DNA of 64,000 bases from Guptibacillus hwajinpoensis (GCF_001039475.1 NZ_LELK01000009.1:62001-126000), one strand, 5' to 3'. Shown: positions 41,977 to 51,054, numbered from the stretch's first letter. Numbers and translations are program-made. The notes: generated from the sequence alone by a model not told the origin.

Positions 41977-42546
41977 ATGGAAACCCATTCTTTAACAAAA
42001 AAAATTGGTCAGAAACTTAAGAAACTACGCCTTGAGAATCGGTTAAGCCTCGACCAGTTATCCTCACGTTGTTCAGTTAGTAAACCCATGCTCGCTCAAA
42101 TTGAGCGAGGCGCATCGAACCCAACTGTCAATACACTGTGGAAAATAGCTAATGGTCTTGGGGTATCATTTACGACTTTCATTGATGAAGAACAACCTCT
42201 GATTAAGAAAGTGAATCGAAATGAAATTGAGCCACTTATCGAAGAAAGTGGAAAGATGAAAGTAGTGCCACTCTTTCCAATGGAACCGGGCAAAAGCTTT
42301 GAAACCTTTTATATTGAGCTAGAACCTGGATGTAACTACAACTCTAATCCTCATCCCGAAGGTGTGGAAGAATACCTATTCGTAGAGGAAGGGAAGATGA
42401 CCCTTGAAGTGGATACACATTCCTACACTGTTTCAACCGGCGAAAGCTTAAGATTTACAGCAAACTATCCACATTGCTATCGAAATGAATCTCAGTCTTC
42501 CTGTAAAGCTATGATGATTATTCATTATCCTACTTCATTTCGTTAA
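41977..42546 (+). CDS. XRE-family regulator with C-terminal cupin domain
   Basis: 189 residues. Residues about 8-65 are a Cro/CI helix-turn-helix (IGQKLKKLRLENRLSLDQLSSRCSVSKPMLAQIERGASNPTVNTLWKIANGLGVS in parts). Residues about 110-185 form a cupin barrel (IELEPGCNYNSNPHPEGVEEYLFVEEGKMTLEVDTHSYTV). Such regulators bind small ligands in the cupin and often control transport of amino acids or polyamines. Probable target: the divergent azlCD. ATAGGAGAA precedes the ATG. Confidence 0.9.
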   Translation: METHSLTKKIGQKLKKLRLENRLSLDQLSSRCSVSKPMLAQIERGASNPTVNTLWKIANGLGVSFTTFIDEEQPLIKKVNRNEIEPLIEESGKMKVVPLFPMEPGKSFETFYIELEPGCNYNSNPHPEGVEEYLFVEEGKMTLEVDTHSYTVSTGESLRFTANYPHCYRNESQSSCKAMMIIHYPTSFR

Positions 42547-42550
42547 GCTG

Positions 42551-42804
42551 TTTCCTAGCAATTGTTGCGATAGGAGTGGTGGTTGATCTCCGCTCCAATT
42601 AGCTGGATGTGGAGCCTTTCACTAATAATAAACCACGCTTCGAGATTGGAGTGGAAGGATACTCGACTCCTGCGGGACTAGCGGGACAGGTGAGACCCCA
42701 CCGGAGCGTTAGCGACGAGGAGGCTCAAGCGTCCCGCCCCGCGGAAAGCGAGTATCCTGGAGCGGAAATAATCGCAATAGCAACAATGTATACGAAAAGA
42801 GTCT
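42551..42804. repeat. Dispersed repeat family R1, longest copy
   Basis: Contains both arms (ATTGTTGCGATAGGAGTGGT at the left, ATAGCAACAATGTATACGAA at the right) and a long GC-rich core with CTCCTGCGGGACTAGCGGGA, CCGGAGCGTTAGCGACGAGG and CCCGCCCCGCGGAAAGCGAG. It fills the 290-bp gap between the XRE-cupin gene and the E3 gene. Confidence 0.85.
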
Positions 42805-42807
42805 AAT

Positions 42808-42835
42808 AAAAAAAGCGCTCCTGAGTGAGCGCTTA
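42808..42835 (-). terminator. Terminator of the phenylpyruvate dehydrogenase operon
   Basis: AAGCGCTCACTCAGGAGCGCTT hairpin and T7 on the minus strand; the stem begins at the E3 stop codon. Confidence 0.88.
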
Positions 42836-44242
42836 CTGATTTAGATTATATTCAATAGACTTTGCCTTCTTTTCTATCGTTCGATCAACTGTCTCTGACC
42901 ACAGTTCACCAAATCCTGGGTGAGGTGAATATGGATAACTGAAATCTTCATCTCTTCCTGCCATTTCTAATGCTAGCGTTGCCTTTTCAATTAACTCTAC
43001 CGCTCCGGCACCAATCGCATGAAAACCGAGAAGAAGATGACTTTCTTTATCACGGACTACTTTTACCACACCTTCTGTTTGTCGCAGCAAGCTTGCATAC
43101 CCACTTGCTCGCATAGGACTGCTCTCAGCAACTACTTGATATCCAGCTTCAATAGCTTCTGCTTCGGTTAGACCAACTGTTGCTAATGGAGTCTGAGTCT
43201 GAATGATTGTAGGCATACATTCAAAAGAAAATGTAGCCGCTACACCACAACAATGATCTGCAGCTGTCTTGCCCTGTTTAATTGCCTTTATAGCTAAAGC
43301 AGGGCCTTCTGTTATATCGCCACAGGCATAAATTCTTGAGATTGAAGTTTCACACGTATCTTTAATTTTAATATAGTTTCCACATACCTCAATTCCTCCC
43401 TGTTCTAAACAGAGAGACTCAATGTTACTTATTCTTCCTGCAGAATAAGCGATCGTATCTGCTTCTACTTCAAATCGCTCGCCTGTCGATTTTATTCCTT
43501 CAAAAATGAGGTTGTCACGTGCCACCGCATTACATTCTGAAACACCAGTAATCACTCTAATTTTCTGTTTCTTAAACTGTCTTTGCAACTCTCTTATGAT
43601 CGTTTCATCCATGTCACCGATGAGTGAGTCATATGCCGTAACGACCGTAACTTCTGCCCCAAGAGCTCTGAACGTACTTGCAGCTTCTAATGAAAGGTAG
43701 TCTTCGCCGAAGATGACTAGTCGTCTAGGAATAGAAGGCGTCTTATAAAGCTGTTCGACAGGGATAACACCTGGGATGTTTTCAAAAAGAAAGGGAGGAT
43801 CTTTTGGACGACTCCCCGTTGCGATAATGACATGTTGAAACGTCCATACTTCAAATTTCTCTCCTTGCTCTACACCTATCCGTTCGCTCGATAGAAAGGA
43901 AGCGCTCCCTTTTACACACTCAATGTTATTTGATTTAAATCGCATCTCTAAGCCTTTTTCTAATCTCTCAACGACTTCAGTTTTTTCATTGTGCCACTGC
44001 TGCATTGAAAATTCTGGATCCATCGTTACACCCGGTGCTGAATCCCACATTTTCCTCGCTGATATCGCAAGTAACTTTGATGGAATACACCCGGTATGTA
44101 AACATTCACCACCTGACCTTGATCGATCTACAAGTGTAACGTCTCTACCATATTGAGCAGCACGGAGAGCCGCTTCATATCCTGCTGGCCCTGCACCGAT
44201 GACAACAACATCTTTTTCATGAATAATTTCTCCAACTACCAT
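42833..44242 (-). CDS. lpdA: Dihydrolipoyl dehydrogenase (E3) of a 2-oxoacid dehydrogenase complex
   Basis: 469 residues. FAD-binding DVVVIGAGPAGYEAALRAAQYGRDVTLVD at the N-terminus, redox disulfide GGECLHTGCIPSK (Cys about 47 and 52), NAD domain, and the C-terminal dimer interface HPGFGELWSETVD, where the conserved active-site His pairs with Glu (SPHPGFGE). E3 reoxidises dihydrolipoamide on E2 and reduces NAD. TAATG overlap with the E2 stop; it is the last gene of the six-gene operon. The context suggests that it serves the aryl 2-oxoacid complex. The symbol is generic. Confidence 0.93.
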   Translation of the reverse strand: MVVGEIIHEKDVVVIGAGPAGYEAALRAAQYGRDVTLVDRSRSGGECLHTGCIPSKLLAISARKMWDSAPGVTMDPEFSMQQWHNEKTEVVERLEKGLEMRFKSNNIECVKGSASFLSSERIGVEQGEKFEVWTFQHVIIATGSRPKDPPFLFENIPGVIPVEQLYKTPSIPRRLVIFGEDYLSLEAASTFRALGAEVTVVTAYDSLIGDMDETIIRELQRQFKKQKIRVITGVSECNAVARDNLIFEGIKSTGERFEVEADTIAYSAGRISNIESLCLEQGGIEVCGNYIKIKDTCETSISRIYACGDITEGPALAIKAIKQGKTAADHCCGVAATFSFECMPTIIQTQTPLATVGLTEAEAIEAGYQVVAESSPMRASGYASLLRQTEGVVKVVRDKESHLLLGFHAIGAGAVELIEKATLALEMAGRDEDFSYPYSPHPGFGELWSETVDRTIEKKAKSIEYNLNQ

Positions 44243-45390
44243 TACACAAGCTCCGTTAAAAGTAGGGATGGTTGTTCAATTAATTCAATGATTCGATTTG
44301 TAAAACGCATAGATGTACCTCCGTCAGTTATTCGATGATCAAACGTCATCGAAAGATTCATAATTGAACGGATGACGATTTCGTCTTCATCTGTCACAAC
44401 AGGCATTTTCTTCGTTTTATGAAATGCCAACAGAGCTGCCTCAGGGTAATTAATAATAGGCGTAGCTCCAGTGCTTCCCAGCGGACCTGCATTACTAATC
44501 GTGAACGTACCAGATGACAACTCTTCTCGTGTGAGCTCATTTTTCAGTGCACGCTCACGTAACTGCTTCATCTTGACATGAATGTCTTGAATCGAGAGGC
44601 GGTCACAGTGCTGAATAACAGGGACGATAAGCCCTTCTTTTGTATCAGTTGCAATGCCAATGTGAATGTCTTTCTTCAACGTAATTAGACTTTCCTCTTC
44701 ACTCAATTCTGAATTGAAAATCGGGTAATCCTTTAGTGCTACACAGACAGCTTTAATATAAAAAGCTGCAACGGATAATGAAATGCCGCGTTTCTCAGCT
44801 AGCATACTTTTAATTTCAAGGACATTCGTTACATCTACTTCATCAAAGTGCGAAACGTGTGGAATGGTCCGAACTGCTTTCGTCATCTTAGCAGCTATTT
44901 GTCTACGTCTCGAAGTGAATGGAATCGTATCGGACTTTACTTCTTTCTTTTCTTTATGATTTTGAACAGGTTCTACCTCCGCTTCCCGCCCCAGTTCAAT
45001 ATAGTTCATTACGTCTTCATCTACGATTCGCCCTGCTGGCCCGCTCCCTATGACGTTTTCGATATCCACACCATGTTCTCGTGCTATTTTCCTCGTGAAC
45101 GGCGCAGCTAGTATTCTAGTAGCATTTTTTGTTTTGGTCACCACTTCGTTTTTTCGCTCAATAGGAGAAATCGTCAACAGTACTCCTCCCACTTCAATAA
45201 CATCACCTGAAGAAACGAAGATGTTCTCAATTCTTCCAGCAAACGGTGATGGAAGCTCAGCTGTTACTTTATCTGTTTGAACTTCAACTAGAGGTTGATC
45301 AACAGTCACAAAGTCGCCAGCATTTACGAGAATCTGAACAATTTCCCCTTCTGACATTCCTTCTCCTATATCATGTAGCTTAACTTCCAT
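44242..45390 (-). CDS. 2-oxoacid dehydrogenase E2, dihydrolipoyl acyltransferase (single lipoyl domain)
   Basis: 382 residues. Lipoyl domain at about 1-78 with the lipoylated Lys41 in QTDKVTAE, peripheral subunit-binding domain at about 100-135 (ILAAPFTRKIAREHGVDIENVIGSGPAGRIVDEDV), and the catalytic domain with STGATPIINYPEAALLAFH and the active-site TFDHRITDGG. E2 passes the acyl group from E1 to CoA. Shorter than the pyruvate or branched-chain E2 of B. subtilis (about 424-442). AGGAGGG precedes the ATG. With PheDH and Paa genes around it, the product is inferred to be phenylacetyl-CoA. Confidence 0.9.
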   Translation of the reverse strand: MEVKLHDIGEGMSEGEIVQILVNAGDFVTVDQPLVEVQTDKVTAELPSPFAGRIENIFVSSGDVIEVGGVLLTISPIERKNEVVTKTKNATRILAAPFTRKIAREHGVDIENVIGSGPAGRIVDEDVMNYIELGREAEVEPVQNHKEKKEVKSDTIPFTSRRRQIAAKMTKAVRTIPHVSHFDEVDVTNVLEIKSMLAEKRGISLSVAAFYIKAVCVALKDYPIFNSELSEEESLITLKKDIHIGIATDTKEGLIVPVIQHCDRLSIQDIHVKMKQLRERALKNELTREELSSGTFTISNAGPLGSTGATPIINYPEAALLAFHKTKKMPVVTDEDEIVIRSIMNLSMTFDHRITDGGTSMRFTNRIIELIEQPSLLLTELV

Positions 45391-45405
45391 ATTTGTTAAC
45401 CCTCC

Positions 45406-46401
45406 TTAGAAACGAACGGTTTCTTCTATAGCTCGAACTACTTTTTTCTCATCAGGAAGATAGTCATCTTCAAGGGTAAAAAGAGGAACAGGCGTATCGT
45501 ATCCAGTGACCTTTTTAATCGGAGCTTTCATATAAAGAAAGGATGTATCATTAATAATCGTAATGACTTCACTACCAACTCCACCTGAAGACGGAGCTTC
45601 ATGTATAATTACTGCTCTTCCGGTTTTTTGAACTGATTCAGCAATCATTTCCTTATCAAGCGGGTATAACGTTCGAAGATCTATCACGTCACACTCTATT
45701 CCGTTCTTTGCTGCTGTTTCAGCCGCTTTCTCAGCAATCCTTACCATTGCTCCCCAAGCAAAGATCGATACATCTTCACCTTTGCGTCGCCTGTACGCTT
45801 TTCCAAGTGGTATTGTATAACTTCCTGTAGGAACATCCCCTTTTCCGGATCGATACATCTTCATAGGTTCTAGAAAGAGAACGGGGTCAGGATCTTTAAT
45901 ACTACTAATGAGCATTCCTTTTGCATCATGTGGTGTAGAGGGAACAACCACTTTCAAACCAGGTATGTGCGTGAAGAGCGCTTCCGTACTATCACTATGA
46001 ATTTCCGGCGCTCTCACACCAGCACCATAAGGAACCCTTATCGTAAGGGGTACAGTATAGCGGCTTTGGGTCCTCGTTCTAATTCTCGTAGCATGGGTAA
46101 TTAGCTGATTAAACCCAGGATAAATAAACCCTAGAAACTGAATTTCGACAACTGGCTTAAAGCCGTTCATGGCTAGACCAATGGACGTTCCAATTAAGCC
46201 GGATTCAGCTAGAGGCGTATCGATTACTCGATCATCACCAAATAGCTCGAATAAACCATCTGTAGCTCTGAAAACCCCCCCATTTCGACCCACGTCTTCA
46301 CCAATAACAAGCGTAGAGGCGTCTTCTTCAAGCATCACTTTAAGAGCTTCCGTAATGGCTTGCACCATAGTCATTTTTTTCATATTCACAGCGATACTCA
46401 T
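45406..46401 (-). CDS. 2-oxoacid dehydrogenase E1 beta subunit
   Basis: 331 residues. Transketolase-type pyrimidine domain and C-terminal domain: MTMVQAITEALKVMLEEDASTLVIGEDVGRNGGVFRATDGLFELFGDDRVIDTPLAESGLIGTSIGLAMNG (in parts), then FLGFIYPGFNQLITHATRIRTRTQSRYTVPLTIRVPYGAGVRAPEIHS. Forms a heterotetramer with E1 alpha and decarboxylates a 2-oxoacid with thiamine diphosphate. The start overlaps the E1 alpha stop by 4 bases (ATGA). Sequence alone cannot separate pyruvate, branched-chain or aryl 2-oxoacid specificity. Confidence 0.92.
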   Translation of the reverse strand: MSIAVNMKKMTMVQAITEALKVMLEEDASTLVIGEDVGRNGGVFRATDGLFELFGDDRVIDTPLAESGLIGTSIGLAMNGFKPVVEIQFLGFIYPGFNQLITHATRIRTRTQSRYTVPLTIRVPYGAGVRAPEIHSDSTEALFTHIPGLKVVVPSTPHDAKGMLISSIKDPDPVLFLEPMKMYRSGKGDVPTGSYTIPLGKAYRRRKGEDVSIFAWGAMVRIAEKAAETAAKNGIECDVIDLRTLYPLDKEMIAESVQKTGRAVIIHEAPSSGGVGSEVITIINDTSFLYMKAPIKKVTGYDTPVPLFTLEDDYLPDEKKVVRAIEETVRF

Positions 46402-47465
46402 GCTTTCTCACTCCCTTCATGAAAAAAACGCTCCTTCTGTTCTTGAACTGGCCATACTTCAGTTCCAAACACATGATCAAACATAAGGGTTTCATCTGAT
46501 TTATGTGTTTTCTCCATTTCACTAACAGCCTCATTCAACCTTTTTTCTGAATCAGCTTTCACTTTAATCTCCCATTCAGGATCCCACGCATCATTTGCTC
46601 TAAGAAAACGTTCAATCCTACTGATGGGATCATCACGTTCTCTTCTTCGATCACTCTCACTCTGATCACGATATTTCGAAGGTTCATCTGTCGTTGTATG
46701 CGCACCATAGCGCCATGTAACAGCCTCAATAAGTGTTGGTCCACAGCCCCTTCTCGCTCTTTCAACTGCTTTCATTGTTTCGTTATAGACAGCAAAAACA
46801 TCGTTTCCATCTACCCGAACCCCTGGCATATCATAGGCTAGCGATTTTTGAGCGATTGTTTTGGAATTCATCTGACGCTCAAGTGGAACGCTAATTGCAT
46901 AACCATTGTTTTGATTCAGAAATACGACGGGGATTTGGAACACACTTGCAAAGTTCAGCCCTTCATGGAAATCCCCCTCTGAAGTAGCTCCATCACCAAA
47001 GTAAACAAGCGATACTCTGTCGCTCCCCTTTTTCTTCTCAGCCCATGCCGTTCCCGTTGCGTGAAGAATTTGAGAGGCAATAGGAACAGACGGTGGAAAA
47101 ATATGCTTACCAGGTGGTGGCACGCACCCTTCTATACACCCTTTCCAATAAAGAAAAATATTCTCAAGGGAATGGCCAAAAGCGGCTGTTGCCGCATGGT
47201 CACGATACGTAGGAAACATCCAATCACCATCTTCTAGTGCAAGTGCACTTCCTATTTGAGATGCCTCCTGTCCTTCGAAAGGAGCGTATGTGCCAATTCT
47301 CCCCTGACGTTGAAGATTGACAGCTTTTTGATCAAACAGACGGGAAAATGCCATATGTTCATAAAAACGCTTAGCGTTTTCAACAGTGACATGTGAATTT
47401 TCTTCACGTTGCTTTCCCTCTCCATCAACAAGTTGAACGATTGGAAATTGATCAGTTAGATCCAT
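46398..47465 (-). CDS. 2-oxoacid dehydrogenase E1 alpha subunit (thiamine diphosphate dependent)
   Basis: 355 residues. Thiamine diphosphate motif GDGATSEGDFHEGLNFASVFQIPVVFLNQNNGYAIS (GDG ... NN, about residues 155-190), and phosphorylation-loop-like RYGAHTTTDEPSKYR. The N-terminal part (NLQRQGRIGTYAPFEGQEASQIGSALAL) is of the PdhA type of low-GC bacteria rather than the BkdAA type. GAGGAGG precedes the ATG. It follows phenylalanine dehydrogenase by about 25 bases, in an order that mirrors bcd-bkd operons with PheDH in place of leucine dehydrogenase. Confidence 0.92.
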   Translation of the reverse strand: MDLTDQFPIVQLVDGEGKQREENSHVTVENAKRFYEHMAFSRLFDQKAVNLQRQGRIGTYAPFEGQEASQIGSALALEDGDWMFPTYRDHAATAAFGHSLENIFLYWKGCIEGCVPPPGKHIFPPSVPIASQILHATGTAWAEKKKGSDRVSLVYFGDGATSEGDFHEGLNFASVFQIPVVFLNQNNGYAISVPLERQMNSKTIAQKSLAYDMPGVRVDGNDVFAVYNETMKAVERARRGCGPTLIEAVTWRYGAHTTTDEPSKYRDQSESDRRRERDDPISRIERFLRANDAWDPEWEIKVKADSEKRLNEAVSEMEKTHKSDETLMFDHVFGTEVWPVQEQKERFFHEGSEKA

Positions 47466-47489
47466 GGAAATCCTCCTCTCATTTCTTAC

Positions 47490-48590
47490 TTAAGAACGTA
47501 CAGTCCACTTACCAGGTTTCTTATGAGCAAAGAAACTATTTCTTCTCTTTCGACTTTCAATTCGCTGCTCGCAAAATAGGTTGGCTGCTTTAATAGTCGA
47601 GATTGAATGAGCCTCTGCCTGCTCAAAAATAGTAAAAAGAGTGTCATAGATTGCTTTTGTTTTTTGGAGAACTCGCATCGGATTAGGAGAATAGAGTTCA
47701 TCCGATACTTGAATTAATCCACCGCTATTCACGATATAATCGGGGGCATAGAGGATACCACGCTCATTCAACTGATCCCCGTGGTCTGTTGTGAGAAGCT
47801 GGTTGTTAGCAGAGCCAACTACTGCTCGAACTTTCAACTTATGAATCGTCTGATCATTAATGACACCACCAAGAGCACAAGGTACAAACACATCTGCTTC
47901 TGCTTCATAGATCTCATCTCCTGATACAACCTTGACACCACGATTAAGCTCAATCGCCCTTTGAATCAAGCGATCAATCGCATGTCGATTGATATCTGAA
48001 ACAACAAGATCTCCCCCGTTCTCGAGAAGCATTTCAGCTACTTTAAAACCTACTTTGCCAAGTCCTTGAATGGCATATGTTCTTCCGCCAAATTCCTCTG
48101 ATCCAAATACTGTTTTATTCGTAGCTTGGATTCCATACAGCACACCTTTAGCTGTCGGAATCGATGAATCTCCACTACCTCCATATTCTTCCGGAACACC
48201 TACGATGCAACTGCTCTCCCTTAGTGAATGAACAAAGTTATCTGGCGTTGTTCCCATATCAGTACCTGTATAGAATCGTCCATTTAACGATTCCACGAAT
48301 TGTCCAAACGCACGAAACAACTCTGGGGTACGATCTTGCAGTGGGTCACCAATAATGACCGCTTTTCCTCCACCAAAATCCACATCTGCTGCTGCACATT
48401 TATACGTCATGCCCTTTGAAAGTCTTAGAACATCTTCAATCGCATCATCAACAGTTTCATATGGCCTCATCCGACAGCCACCTAACGCGGGACCAAGCGT
48501 TGTATTATGTATGGCGATGATTGCCTTTAGCCCCGTATCTGCATCATTGCAAAATAGTACTTGTTCGTGCTCTTCTATTCGATCAAACAC
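47490..48590 (-). CDS. pdh: L-phenylalanine dehydrogenase
   Basis: 366 residues from the GTG at 48590 (AAAGGGG eight bases upstream; an earlier GTG at 48599 overlaps that site). NAD-dependent oxidative deamination of phenylalanine to phenylpyruvate. Catalytic Lys64 ([10 protein letters not shown]) and Lys76 (DFGGGKA), with the NAD loop GLGKVG at 177-182. Two known specificity positions are of the phenylalanine type: Gly109 (FYTGTDMG, Ala in leucine dehydrogenase) and Leu292 (NSGGLIQV, Val in leucine dehydrogenase). The overall match to Bacillus PheDH is strong. In an operon with the E1-E2-E3 complex, so phenylpyruvate would pass on to it. Confidence 0.92.
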   Translation of the reverse strand: MFDRIEEHEQVLFCNDADTGLKAIIAIHNTTLGPALGGCRMRPYETVDDAIEDVLRLSKGMTYKCAAADVDFGGGKAVIIGDPLQDRTPELFRAFGQFVESLNGRFYTGTDMGTTPDNFVHSLRESSCIVGVPEEYGGSGDSSIPTAKGVLYGIQATNKTVFGSEEFGGRTYAIQGLGKVGFKVAEMLLENGGDLVVSDINRHAIDRLIQRAIELNRGVKVVSGDEIYEAEADVFVPCALGGVINDQTIHKLKVRAVVGSANNQLLTTDHGDQLNERGILYAPDYIVNSGGLIQVSDELYSPNPMRVLQKTKAIYDTLFTIFEQAEAHSISTIKAANLFCEQRIESRKRRNSFFAHKKPGKWTVRS

Positions 48591-48616
48591 GATTTTCACC
48601 CCTTTTATGAAATCGC

Positions 48617-49012
48617 TTACATTTTTGCTTTTGCTAATTTACTCTCGATCTCTTTCTTAGGTAGAATAAACTGAATCACTTTCCCCGTGCCAATAATATC
48701 AGTTCCCCTCCGAACATCTACCCTACTCATCACAGACTTGTGGGTAATGTCGGTAATTGTGGCTAGGACTTCAATTGATTGACCAGCACATGCTGGTCCT
48801 AGATGCTTAACCTCAACTCCGCCACCTATTCCCTCTTCTTCATCCTCAAGATAGGGTAAAATAAGCTGTCTTGCTGCCCATTCCATATGATAAACCATCG
48901 ACACTGTAGAATAGGCAGGGTGAATGACTTCACCCTCAAATTGTGCAAACATGTCGGGTGTTACCTCCGCTTGAATAACGGCCTTTTGTCCAACCGAAAT
49001 TCCACTTTTCAT
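48617..49012 (-). CDS. FlK-like hot-dog acyl-CoA thioesterase
   Basis: 131 residues from the ATG at 49012 (GGGGTGA upstream). Hot-dog fold, pattern [48 protein letters not shown] in parts. Ser36, Glu44 and His70 have the same spacing (8 and 26) as the catalytic Thr42, Glu50, His76 of fluoroacetyl-CoA thioesterase FlK. First gene of the PheDH-E1-E2-E3 operon, directly behind the shared operator. In this setting it may rescue CoA from phenylacetyl-CoA or a dead-end ring-epoxide CoA, a role played by PaaI or PaaY in other organisms; that is inference. Confidence 0.8.
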   Translation of the reverse strand: MKSGISVGQKAVIQAEVTPDMFAQFEGEVIHPAYSTVSMVYHMEWAARQLILPYLEDEEEGIGGGVEVKHLGPACAGQSIEVLATITDITHKSVMSRVDVRRGTDIIGTGKVIQFILPKKEIESKLAKAKM

Positions 49013-49048
49013 CTGTTTCACCCCATACTCATCACACTTAAATATATG

Positions 49049-49093
49049 ACGTTTATTTAACGATATAATAACATCACGTATAATGACAGTCAA
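49049..49093 (-). promoter_or_regulatory. Promoter and operator of the thioesterase-PheDH-E1-E2-E3 operon
   Basis: On the minus strand TTGACT (49093-49088), 17 bases, TATTAT (49070-49065), then after 2 bases CGTTAAATAAACGT (49062-49049). The last 14 bases are identical to the element in front of paaA at 59529-59516, which is also 2 bases from its -10. This is the best evidence for joint control. Confidence 0.75.
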
Positions 49094-49128
49094 TTAATTG
49101 TCAAAAAATTACGATCATTAGCTGAAGA

Positions 49129-49159
49129 AAAACCAACCAGCGATTTGCTAATTGGTTTT
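49129..49159 (-). terminator. Terminator after the ABC transporter operon
   Basis: AAAACCAATTAGC / GCTGGTTGGTTTT type stem with T5 on the minus strand, six bases after the ATPase stop. Confidence 0.75.
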
Positions 49160-49164
49160 GCATC

Positions 49165-49959
49165 TTATCCTAGGAGCGCTCGATCACTCGTCATTTTAGA
49201 ACCTTTAATTCGTTGGAATTCATGAAGTAACGCTTCAATCGTTAAGTTCTGTTTGTCTTCTCCATCTACTTCTAGAATAATCCGACCGCTGTCCATCATG
49301 ATCAATCGATTTCCAAGATCAAGAGCTTGCTGCATATTGTGTGTAACCATCAGAGTGGTCAATTCCGTACGTTCTACTATTTCTCCTGTAAGTTTCGTAA
49401 TTAAAGCTGCTCTCGCTGGATCAAGTGCCGCTGTATGCTCATCGAGAAGTAACATTTTAGGTTCAGTAAAAGTGGCCATTAAAAGAGAAAGCGCCTGTCG
49501 CTCACCACCTGAAAGTAAACCAACCTTTGCTGACAAACGATCTTCAAGCCCTAGATGAAGCGTTCCCAATGCTTCTTGAAATGTTGTTCTTAGCTTTTTA
49601 GTTACACCCTTCATCAAGGTTCTTCTTCGGTTTCGATTATAAGCAAGTGCCAGATTTTCCTGAATCGTCATAGAAGGCGCCGTTCCAGCCATTGGATCCT
49701 GGAAAACACGTCCGATTAAACGCGACCTTTTATATTCTGGTAAATTCGTAATCTTTCTATCATCTATGAACACTTCACCAACATCTGGTGTCAATACACC
49801 TGAAATCATATTCATTAGAGTCGATTTACCTGCGCCATTGCTTCCGATTACTGTAACAAAATCACCTGGCTTAAGCGTTAAGTTAATATCCTCAAGGGCA
49901 ATTTTTTCATCAAGTGTGCCTTCGTTAAATACTTTGTGAATTTGATTTAGTTGAAGCAT
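49165..49959 (-). CDS. ABC transporter ATPase, TrpZ-like (aromatic amino acid type)
   Basis: 264 residues. Walker A IGSNGAGKST, signature LLSGGERQALSLL, Walker B MLLLDEHTAALDP and the H-loop THNMQQAL are present. The ATPase matches the partner of ABC_sub_bind transporters; LDEHTAALDP is characteristic. It overlaps the permease gene by 35 bases. AAGGAGG precedes the ATG. Third gene of the importer operon. Confidence 0.9.
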   Translation of the reverse strand: MLQLNQIHKVFNEGTLDEKIALEDINLTLKPGDFVTVIGSNGAGKSTLMNMISGVLTPDVGEVFIDDRKITNLPEYKRSRLIGRVFQDPMAGTAPSMTIQENLALAYNRNRRRTLMKGVTKKLRTTFQEALGTLHLGLEDRLSAKVGLLSGGERQALSLLMATFTEPKMLLLDEHTAALDPARAALITKLTGEIVERTELTTLMVTHNMQQALDLGNRLIMMDSGRIILEVDGEDKQNLTIEALLHEFQRIKGSKMTSDRALLG

Positions 49960-50959
49960 ATCCTTCGCCTCCTTTCTTCATCTCGTTGATTTTCGTTTCT
50001 TGCTGAAGTCGCTTCTTTTTCTTACGTCTTCGTTCTTTTTGCCCATCTATTAATTGTGGCAATACAAGTGCAGCAATAACGATTACAGCTGTAATCAGCT
50101 TCATATCACCTGTTTCAAGAAAATCGACGCGGAGTGCAAGACTGACGACAATACGATAAACAATTGCTCCACCCACTACAGCGAAAGTTGTCACAGCAAT
50201 CGTTTTTGTTCCAAAAATCGCCTCACCAATAATGACGGAAGCGAGTCCAATAATAATCATTCCAATTCCCATTCCAACATCTGCAAAAGAGCTATACTGA
50301 GCGATGAGAGCACCTGCAAGGGCGACAAGTGCATTCGATAATCCGAGTCCAAGAATCGTTAGCTGATCTGTATTCGCTGAGAAACTACGAATCATTCGTT
50401 TGTTGTCCCCTGTCGCACGTAGGGCAAGACCAATCTGGGTACGTAGAAATAAGTCTGTGACCACTTTGATAAGCGCCGTTACGACCAACATGCTAATTAA
50501 GACTGACCAGGTCGAGGTTAGGTTTTGAAGACCGATCGCTGCTGCCATACTAGCAAATAGTGCATCAAGTCCTGTTGATGTAAAGAAAGCCTCTATCTTT
50601 GTAAAAATAGATTCTTCATTCAATAAAGGAACATTCGATCTCCCCATAATCCTTAGATTAATAGAGTAAAGAGCAATCATCATTAGAATTCCTGCAAGTA
50701 GCGGATTAATCTTTCCTTTCGTATGAAGAAGTCCCGTTATACACCCTGCTATAAAACCTGCTCCAATTGCTAGCAAAGTTGCAAAGAATGGATTGGTCCC
50801 ATTCACAATCAAAATGGCAGCAATAGCTGCACCTGTGACGAAGCTTCCATCAACCGTTAAGTCCGGAAAATCCAAAATACGAAAAGATAAATACACTCCG
50901 AGTGCCATAATGGCATATATAATTCCAGATTCCACTGCACCAAACATCGCTGAACTCAT
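49925..50959 (-). CDS. ABC transporter permease, TrpY-like
   Basis: 344 residues, about eight to nine hydrophobic helices of the branched-chain amino acid permease (LivH) superfamily: MALGVYLSFRILDFPDLTVDGSFVTGAAIAAILI near the start, RTQIGLALRATGDNKRMIRSFSANTDQLTILGLGLSNALVALAGALIAQYSSFADVGMGIGMI in the middle. A basic tail (KERRRKKKKRLQQETK) ends the protein. AGGAGG precedes the ATG. A strong terminator hairpin separates it from the binding-protein gene. Confidence 0.9.
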   Translation of the reverse strand: MSSAMFGAVESGIIYAIMALGVYLSFRILDFPDLTVDGSFVTGAAIAAILIVNGTNPFFATLLAIGAGFIAGCITGLLHTKGKINPLLAGILMMIALYSINLRIMGRSNVPLLNEESIFTKIEAFFTSTGLDALFASMAAAIGLQNLTSTWSVLISMLVVTALIKVVTDLFLRTQIGLALRATGDNKRMIRSFSANTDQLTILGLGLSNALVALAGALIAQYSSFADVGMGIGMIIIGLASVIIGEAIFGTKTIAVTTFAVVGGAIVYRIVVSLALRVDFLETGDMKLITAVIVIAALVLPQLIDGQKERRRKKKKRLQQETKINEMKKGGEGYASTKSNSQSI

Positions 50960-51020
50960 GCAAAAACCTCCTAATCCCTATCATTTGTTACACTTTTCAA
51001 GGTGTCTTATCCTTAAAAAA

Positions 51021-51054
51021 GGTTCGAAAAAGAAGACTCCCTCTTTTTCGAACC
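51021..51054 (-). terminator. Intra-operon terminator between binding-protein and permease genes
   Basis: Perfect 13-bp arms (GGTTCGAAAAAGA and its complement) with an 8-base loop, then T6 on the minus strand. It would give more binding protein than permease and ATPase. Confidence 0.88.

Noticed and set aside
47490-48590. Leucine dehydrogenase of a standard bkd operon
   Set aside because: Gly109 and Leu292 are at the two known specificity positions of phenylalanine dehydrogenase, and overall resemblance is to Bacillus PheDH.
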